A DNA stretch of 39,594 nt from Saccoglossus kowalevskii (Eukaryota > Hemichordata > Enteropneusta > Harrimaniidae), in the NCBI RefSeq assembly GCF_000003605.2, contig NW_003143494.1:1-39594 (forward strand). Reading direction: 5' to 3'. The notes under the pieces were generated by a model. The model was not told where the DNA came from, searched no databases, and worked only from the letters and a program-made list of their open reading frames with translations. The translations under genes and the position numbers were made by a program. Shown piece after piece: positions 33,955 to 39,594 of this stretch. Numbering within the stretch: the stretch's first letter is position 1; the number at the start of each line of letters is the position of its first letter.

Positions 33955-34889
33955 TACGTTCTAGAATTGACCTATAACCTCTACATACTTGGAGTAACAC
34001 TGCGGTAATTTAACAGCAATTCACGAAATATTTATTTACATTTTCGAACTTTTAACTATGGTAATTGTTAATATGATATCACAGGTAACAATCCCGATTG
34101 GAAAAAACAACTTTGCAATCGCTTTTCACAACTTTGTAAGCAGTTTGTTGTCGATTTTGCGGTTGGCAGTTGTGATAATCTGCTTATATATGAGGCATTC
34201 TTGACACATTTACTTAATGTTTTCGAAATTTAACTGCGGGGGTGTCATGGCGATGACATAGGTTAAATATACAAGCAACTCCGCCAACATTTCCTTCGCT
34301 TTTTCCAACATTGCACGCTGTTTTCTAACATTTTACAGTCCGTTCATGTGAAAATCTATAGGTTGCTTTCAACTAGCATTTATTCAATTTGTCTACTTTA
34401 CAGCTGCGCGTTTCTATATGCCAACAACTTAGGTCATATATACCGATACCAAAGTTTCAATAACTTAGCACAACTTTGCCATCACTTTGAACAACTTTGC
34501 CCGGTGTGTTAACAGCTTAAAACGCAGTACGTACCGATAGCATCTACAACTTGTTCTTGGAAATTAGAAAAAAAATGAGAACTTTTCCTTAATTAAAATA
34601 GTTACACAAATTCCACGATTTTCCACTATAAATAATTACCATCACAGTGAGAAAGAATGCAGAAACGTTGCCGTATATTTTAACTGTGTGTGTTATGAAA
34701 CAAAAAAAATCAACTACTCGTTTACTCAGGGAGTCTCCCATGCATGTACTAACCACGATCGATTGCGTTTTACTTTAAACGTTTGTTGTTCAGCTAACAA
34801 CACAGCTGCATAGATTATTTAAAATTAAGCCGAATCGGCAGGTATTTCTTGTTTTTCGATGTTTTAAAATCGATATCGCTGGCATGAAG
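33955..34889 (+). repeat. Satellite monomer M36 (935 bp)
   Basis: Haplotype I. Its landmark reads TACGTTCTAG. Six bases are lost at 34441-34450. CAGTCCGTTC and TATTCAATTTGTCTAC are shared with M22. Private: GATTTTGCGG, GTACGTACCG, GCCGTATA, GAATCGGCAGG. Confidence 0.96.
34441..34450. other. 6-bp deletion in M36 at the same spot
   Basis: ACCGATACCAAAG replaces ACCGATATATCTACCAAAG, so six bases including half of the GATATATC palindrome are missing. This is the second independent deletion at the site lost in M19. Confidence 0.8.
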
Positions 34890-35830
34890 TACCTTCTAGA
34901 ATTGACCTATAACCTCTACATACTTGGAGTAACACTACGGTAATTTAACAGCAATTCACGAAATATTTATTTACATTTTCGAACTTTTAACTATGGTAAT
35001 TGTTAATATGATATCACAGGTAACAATCCCGATTAAAACAACCAACTTTGCAATCGCTTTTCACAACTTTGTAAGCAGTTTGTTGTCGATTTTTCGGTTG
35101 GCAGTTGTGATAATCTGTTTATATAAGAGGCATTCTTGATACATTTACTTAATGTTTTCGAAATTTAACAGCGGGGGTGTCATGGCGATGACATAGGTTA
35201 AATATACAAGCAACTCCGCCAACATTTCCTTCGCTTTTTCCAACATTGCACGCTGTTTTCTAACATTTTACAGTCCGTTCATGTGAAAATCTATAGGTTG
35301 CTTTCAACTAGCATTTATTCAATTTGTCGACTTTACAGCTGCGCGTTTCTATATGCCAACAACTTAGGTCATATATACCGATATATCTACCAAAGTTTCA
35401 ATAACTTAGCACAACTTTGCCATCACTTTGAACAACTTTGCCCGGTGTGTTAACAGCTTAAAACCCAGTACGTGCCGATAGCATCTACAACTTGTTCTTG
35501 GAAATTAGAAAAAAATTGAAAACTTTTCCTTAATTAAAATAGTTACAAAAACTCCACGATTTTCCACTATAAATAATTACTATCACAGTGAGAAAGAATG
35601 CAGAAACGTTGCCTTATATTTTAACTGTGTGTGTTATGAAACAAAAAAAATCAACTGTTCGTTTACTCAGGGAGTCTCCCATGCATGTACTAACCACGAT
35701 CGATTGCGCTTTACTTTAAACATTTGTTGTTCAGCTAACTACACAGCTGCATAGATTATTTGAAATTAAGCCGAATTGGCAGGTATTTCATGTTTTTCGA
35801 TGTTTTAAAATCGTTATCGCTGGCATGAAG
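34890..35830 (+). repeat. Satellite monomer M37 (941 bp)
   Basis: The only I, II, I copy at the three marker sites. CAGTCCGTTC and TATTCAATTTG continue from M36. The right part (GCAGAAACG, CAACTGTTCG) matches M25. Private: GATTAAAAC and ATATAAGAGG. Confidence 0.96.
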
Positions 35831-36770
35831 TACCTTCTAGAATTGACCTATAACCTCTACATACTTGGAGTAACACTACGGTAATTTAACAGCAATTCAC
35901 GAAATATTTATTTACATTTTCGTACTTTTAACTTTGGTAATTGTTAATATGATATCACAGGTAACAATCCCGATTGAAAAAAACAACTTTGCAATCGCTT
36001 TTCACAACTTTGTAAGACAGTTTGTTGTCGATTTTTCGGTTGGCAGTTGTGATAATCTGCTTATATATTAGGCACTCTTGATACGTTTACTTAATGTTTT
36101 CGAAATTTAACAGCGAGGGTGTCATGGCAATGACATAGGTTAAATATACAAGCAACTCCGCCAACATTTCCTCCGATTTTTCCAACATTGCACGCTGTTT
36201 TCTAACATTTTACAGTCAGTTCATGTGAAAATCTATAGGTTGCTTTCAACTAGCATTTATTAAATTTGACGACTTACAGCTGCGCGTTTCTATATGCCAA
36301 CAACTTAGGTAATATATACCGATATATCTACCAAAGTTTCAATAACTTAGCACAACATTGCCATCACTTTGAATAACTTTGCCCGGTGTGTTAACAGCTT
36401 AAAACCCACTACGTGCCGATAGCATCTACAACTTGTTCTTGAAAATTAGAAACAAATTGAGAACTTTTCCTTAATTAAAATAGTTACACAAATTCCACGA
36501 TTTTCCACTATAAATAATTACCATCACAGTGAGAAAGAATGCAAGAACGTTGCCTTATATTTTAACTGTGTGTGTTATGAACCAAAAAAATCAACTGCTC
36601 GTTTACTCAGGGAGTCTCCCATGCATGTACTAACCACGATCGATTGCGCTTTACTTTAAATGTTTGTTTTTCAGCTAACTACCTAGCTGCATAGATTATT
36701 TGAAATTAAGCCGAATTGGCAGGTATTTCATGTTTTTCGATGTTTTAAAATCGTTATCGCTGGCATGAAG
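35831..36770 (+). repeat. Satellite monomer M38 (940 bp)
   Basis: Haplotype II with CAGCGAGGG. ACTTTGGTAATTG removes the start of the small frame and GTAAGACAG shifts it. Also ATATTAGGCAC, AAATTTGACGACTTACAG and GAATAACTTTG. AGAAACAAATTGAGAAC appears here and again in M40 and M41. Confidence 0.96.
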
Positions 36771-37710
36771 AACCTTCTAGAATTGACCTATAACCTCTAC
36801 ATACTTGGAGTAACACTACGGTAATTTAACAGCAATTCACGAAATGTTTATTTATATTTTCGAACTTTTAACTATGGTAATTGTTAATATGATATCACAG
36901 GTAACAATCCCGATTGAAACAACCAACTTTGCAATCGCTTTTCACAACTTTGTAAGCAGTTTGTTGTCGATTTTTCGGTTGGCAGTTGTGATAATCTGCT
37001 TATATATGAGGCATTCTTGATACATTTACTTAATGTTTTCGAAATTTAACTGCGGGGGTGTCATGGCGATGACATAGGTTAAATATACAAGCAACTCCGC
37101 CAACATTTCCTTCGCTTTTCCAAACGTTGCACGCTGTTTTCTAACAATTTACAGTCAGTTCATGTGACAATCTATAGGTTGCTTTCAACTAGCATTTATT
37201 AAATTTGTCGACTTTACAGCTGCGCGTTTCTATATGCCAACAACTTAGGTCATATATACCGATGTATCTACCAAAGTTTCAATAACTTAGCACAACTTTG
37301 CCATCACTTTGAACAGCTTTGCCCGGTGTGTTAACAGCTTAAAACCCACTACGTGCCGATAGCATCTACAACTTGTTCTTGGAAATTAGAAAAAAATTGA
37401 GAACTTTTCCTTAATTAAAATAGTTACACAAATTCCACGATTTTCCACTATAAATAATTACCATCATAGTGAGAAAGAATGCAAGAACGTTGTCTTATAT
37501 TTTAACTGTGTGTGTTATGAACCAAAAAAATCAACTGCTCGTTTACTCAGGGAGTCTCCCATGCATGTACTAACCACGATCGATTGCGCTTTACTTTAAA
37601 CGTTTGTTGTTCAGCTAACTACACAGCTGCATAGATTATTTGAAATTAAGCCGAATTGGCAGGTATTTCATGTTTTTCGATGTTTTAAAATCGTTATCGC
37701 TGGCATGAAG
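36771..37710 (+). repeat. Satellite monomer M39 (940 bp)
   Basis: Haplotype I. Its landmark reads AACCTTCTAG. GAAATGTTTATTT is shared with M40. Private: TTCCAAACGTTGC, ACAATTTACAG, GATGTATC, AACAGCTTTGCC and CATCATAGTG. Confidence 0.96.
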
Positions 37711-38650
37711 TACCTTCTAGAATTGACCTATAACCTCTACATACTTGGAGTAACACTACGGTAATTTAACAGCAATTCACGAAATGTTTATTTACATTTT
37801 CGAACTTTTAACTATGGTAATTGTTAATATGATATCACAGGTAACAATCCCGATTGAAACAACCAACTTTGCAATCGCTTTTCACAACTTTGTAAGCAGT
37901 TTGTTGTCGATTTTTCGTTTGGCAGTTGTGATAATCTGCTTATATATGAGGCATTCTTGATACGTTTACTTAATGTTTTCGAAATTTAACAGCGGGGGTG
38001 TCATGGCAATGACATAGGTTAAATATACAAGTAACTCCGCCAACATTTCCTCCGATATTTCCAACATTGCACGCTGTTTTCTAACATTTTACAGTCAGTT
38101 CATGTGAAAATCTATAGGTTGCTTTCAACTAGCATTTATTAAATTTGTCGACTTTACAGCTGCGCGTTTCTATATGCCAACAACTTAGGTCATATATACC
38201 GATATATCTACCAAAGTTTCAATAACTTAGCACAACTTTGCCATCACTTTGAACAACTTTGCCCGATGTGTTAACAGCTTAAAACCCACTACGTGCCGAT
38301 AGCATCTACAACTTGTTCTTGGAAATTAGAAACAAATTGAGAACTTTTCCTTAATTAAAATAGTTACACAAATTCCACGATTTTCCACTATAAATAATTA
38401 CCATCACTGTGAAAAAGAATGCAAGAACGTTGCTTTTTATTTTAACTGTGTGTGTTATGAACCAAAAATATCAACTTCTCGTTTACTCAGGGAGTCTCCC
38501 ATGCATGTACTAACCACAATCGATTGCGCTTTACTTTAAACGTTTGTTGTTCAGCTAACCACCTAGCTGCATACATTTTTTGAAATTAAGCCGAATTGGC
38601 AGGTATTTCATGTTTTTCGATGTTTTAAAATCGTTATCGCTGGCATGAAG
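37711..38650 (+). repeat. Satellite monomer M40 (940 bp)
   Basis: Haplotype II. AAGTAACTCCGCC, CTCCGATATTTCC, GCCCGATGTG, TTGCTTTTTATTTT and AAAATATCAACTTCTCG are shared with M41. By eye the two copies differ at about 11 positions without indels. Confidence 0.96.
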
Positions 38651-39590
38651 TACCTTCTAGAATTGACCTATAATCTCTATATACTTGGAGTAACACTACG
38701 GTAATTTAACAGCAATTCACGAAATATTTATTTACATTTTCGAACTTTTAACTATGGTAATTGTTAATATGATATCACATGTAACAATCCCGATTGAAAC
38801 AACCAACTTTGCAATCTCTTTTCACAACTTTGTAAGCAGTTTGTTGTCGATTTTTCGGTTGGCAGTTGCGATAATCTGCTTATATATGAGGCATTCTTGA
38901 TACGTTTACTTAATGTTTTCGAAATTTAACAGCGGGGGTGTCATGGCAATGACATAGGTTAAATATACAAGTAACTCCGCCAACATTTCCTCCGATATTT
39001 CCAACATTGCACGCTGTTTTCTAACATTTTACAGTCAGTTCATGTGAAAATCTATAGGTTGCTTTCAACTCGCATTTATTAAATTTGTCGACTTTACAGC
39101 TGCGCGTTTCTATATGCCAACAACTTAGGTCATATATACCGATATATCTACCAAAGTTTCAATAACTTAGCACAACTTTGCCATCACTTTGAACAACTTT
39201 GCCCGATGTGTTAACAGCTTAAAACCCACTACGTGCCGATAGCATCTACAACTTGTTCTTGGAAATTAGAAACAAATTGAGAACTTTTCCTTAATTAAAA
39301 TAGTTACACAAATTCCACGATTTTCCACTATAAATAATTACCATCACAGTGAAAAAGAATGCAAGAACGTTGCTTTTTATTTTAACTGTGTGTGTTATGA
39401 ACCAAAAATATCAACTTCTCGTTTACTCAGCGAGTCTCCCATGCATGTACTAACCACAATCGATTGCGCTTTACTTTAAACGTTTGTTGTTCAGCTAACT
39501 ACCTAGCTGCATACATTTTTTGAAATTAAGCCGAATTGGCAGGTATTTCATGTTTTTCGATGTTTTAAAATCGTTATCGCTGGCATGAAG
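38651..39590 (+). repeat. Satellite monomer M41 (940 bp)
   Basis: Haplotype II, a near-identical neighbour of M40. Differences include TAATCTCTATATAC, GATATCACATGT, CAATCTCTTTTC, GTTGCGATAATC, ACTCGCATTT and CAGCGAGTCTCCC. Confidence 0.96.
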
Positions 39591-39594
39591 TACT
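39591..39594 (+). repeat. First bases of the next monomer, cut by the window end
   Basis: The window stops at TACT, where other copies read TACC. The array therefore continues to the right or the contig ends inside it. The last base is the only mismatch in the final stretch. Confidence 0.7.

Larger units (their letters stand above)
687..39594 (+). repeat. Satellite DNA array, ~942-bp monomer, more than 41 head-to-tail copies
   Basis: The landmark TACCTTCTAG (or a one-base variant) recurs at 981, 1923, 2867, 3811, 4754 and so on to 39591, giving 41 full periods. Most are 939-944 bp; exceptions are 929 (M19), 931 (M29), 935 (M36) and 964 (M26). All copies point the same way. G+C is roughly one third, judged from sampled lines. 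Order within a unit from the landmark: a hydrophobic open frame starting ATGGTAATTGTTAATATG; a TGTCAT/ATGACA hairpin; CTAACATTTTACAG; GTCGACTTTACAGCTGCGCG; ACCGATATATCTACC; a cluster of CAACTTTG motifs; GTGTTAACAGC; two A-runs of variable length; CTATAAATAATTACC; GGGAGTCTCCCATGCATG; ATCGATTGCG; TTTTAAAATCG. Copies are labelled by three sites. Haplotype I has GATACATTTAC, CTGCGG and GGCGATG; haplotype II has GATACGTTTAC, CAGCGG and GGCAATG. No protein domain, rRNA, tRNA or transposase is visible. Confidence 0.97.

Noticed and set aside
687-39594. CRISPR array or bacterial repeat locus
   Set aside because: The repeat unit is ~942 bp with no short spacers of unique sequence, no cas genes and no bacterial gene structure.
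687-39594. Tandem gene cluster (rDNA, histone or snRNA type)
   Set aside because: No rRNA, tRNA, 5S or snRNA sequence is recognisable and no long conserved reading frame exists in the unit.
687-39594. Telomeric repeat or Helitron-type tandem element
   Set aside because: No runs of TTAGG or TTAGGG occur. No Helitron 3' hairpin followed by CTRR or fixed TC start could be placed at a unit edge.

Overview
The window is one long satellite DNA array with a short stretch of unrelated DNA at its left end. Positions 1-686 are single-copy in this window and hold no gene I can support. From about position 687 to the last base (39594) the sequence is a head-to-tail tandem repeat of one AT-rich monomer, nearly always 939-944 bp long. 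Using the landmark TACCTTCTAG as a phase marker I located 42 copies of it, which bound 41 full periods (M1-M41) with a mean of about 942 bp. All copies are on the same strand, and the array runs off the right end.

The monomer architecture (long non-coding satellite, no operon structure, no credible protein genes, no rRNA or tRNA) points to a eukaryotic genome. The locus is most likely pericentromeric, centromeric or other heterochromatin. I cannot name the species. The open reading frames present are short, recur at the same place in each monomer, and are broken or extended by point changes and indels in other monomers. I treat them as shadows of the repeat. One 48-codon hydrophobic frame that stays open in about 32 of 41 copies is noted as a curiosity.

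The array is very homogeneous and the unit touching the flank is as well preserved as internal ones. Copies differ by shared marker variants, which lets its history be partly read. Neighbouring near-identical copies (M13/M14, M20/M21, M40/M41) indicate recent one-unit duplications. Distant copies sharing rare markers (M7 right end to M8 with M26 right end to M27, M10 with M28, M18 with M32, M1 with M17, M4 with M19) indicate larger block duplications or exchanges at offsets of 14-19 units, with no fixed higher-order period. Three linked diagnostic sites define two main haplotypes plus recombinants. A conserved small hairpin, TGTCAT-GGCR-ATGACA, has its main variable base in the loop. Two short clusters of single-base indels (M14 and M29) look like local consensus errors in the assembly.

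Nothing here amounts to a multi-gene system. The points of interest are the array's structure, its abrupt edge and its internal signals.
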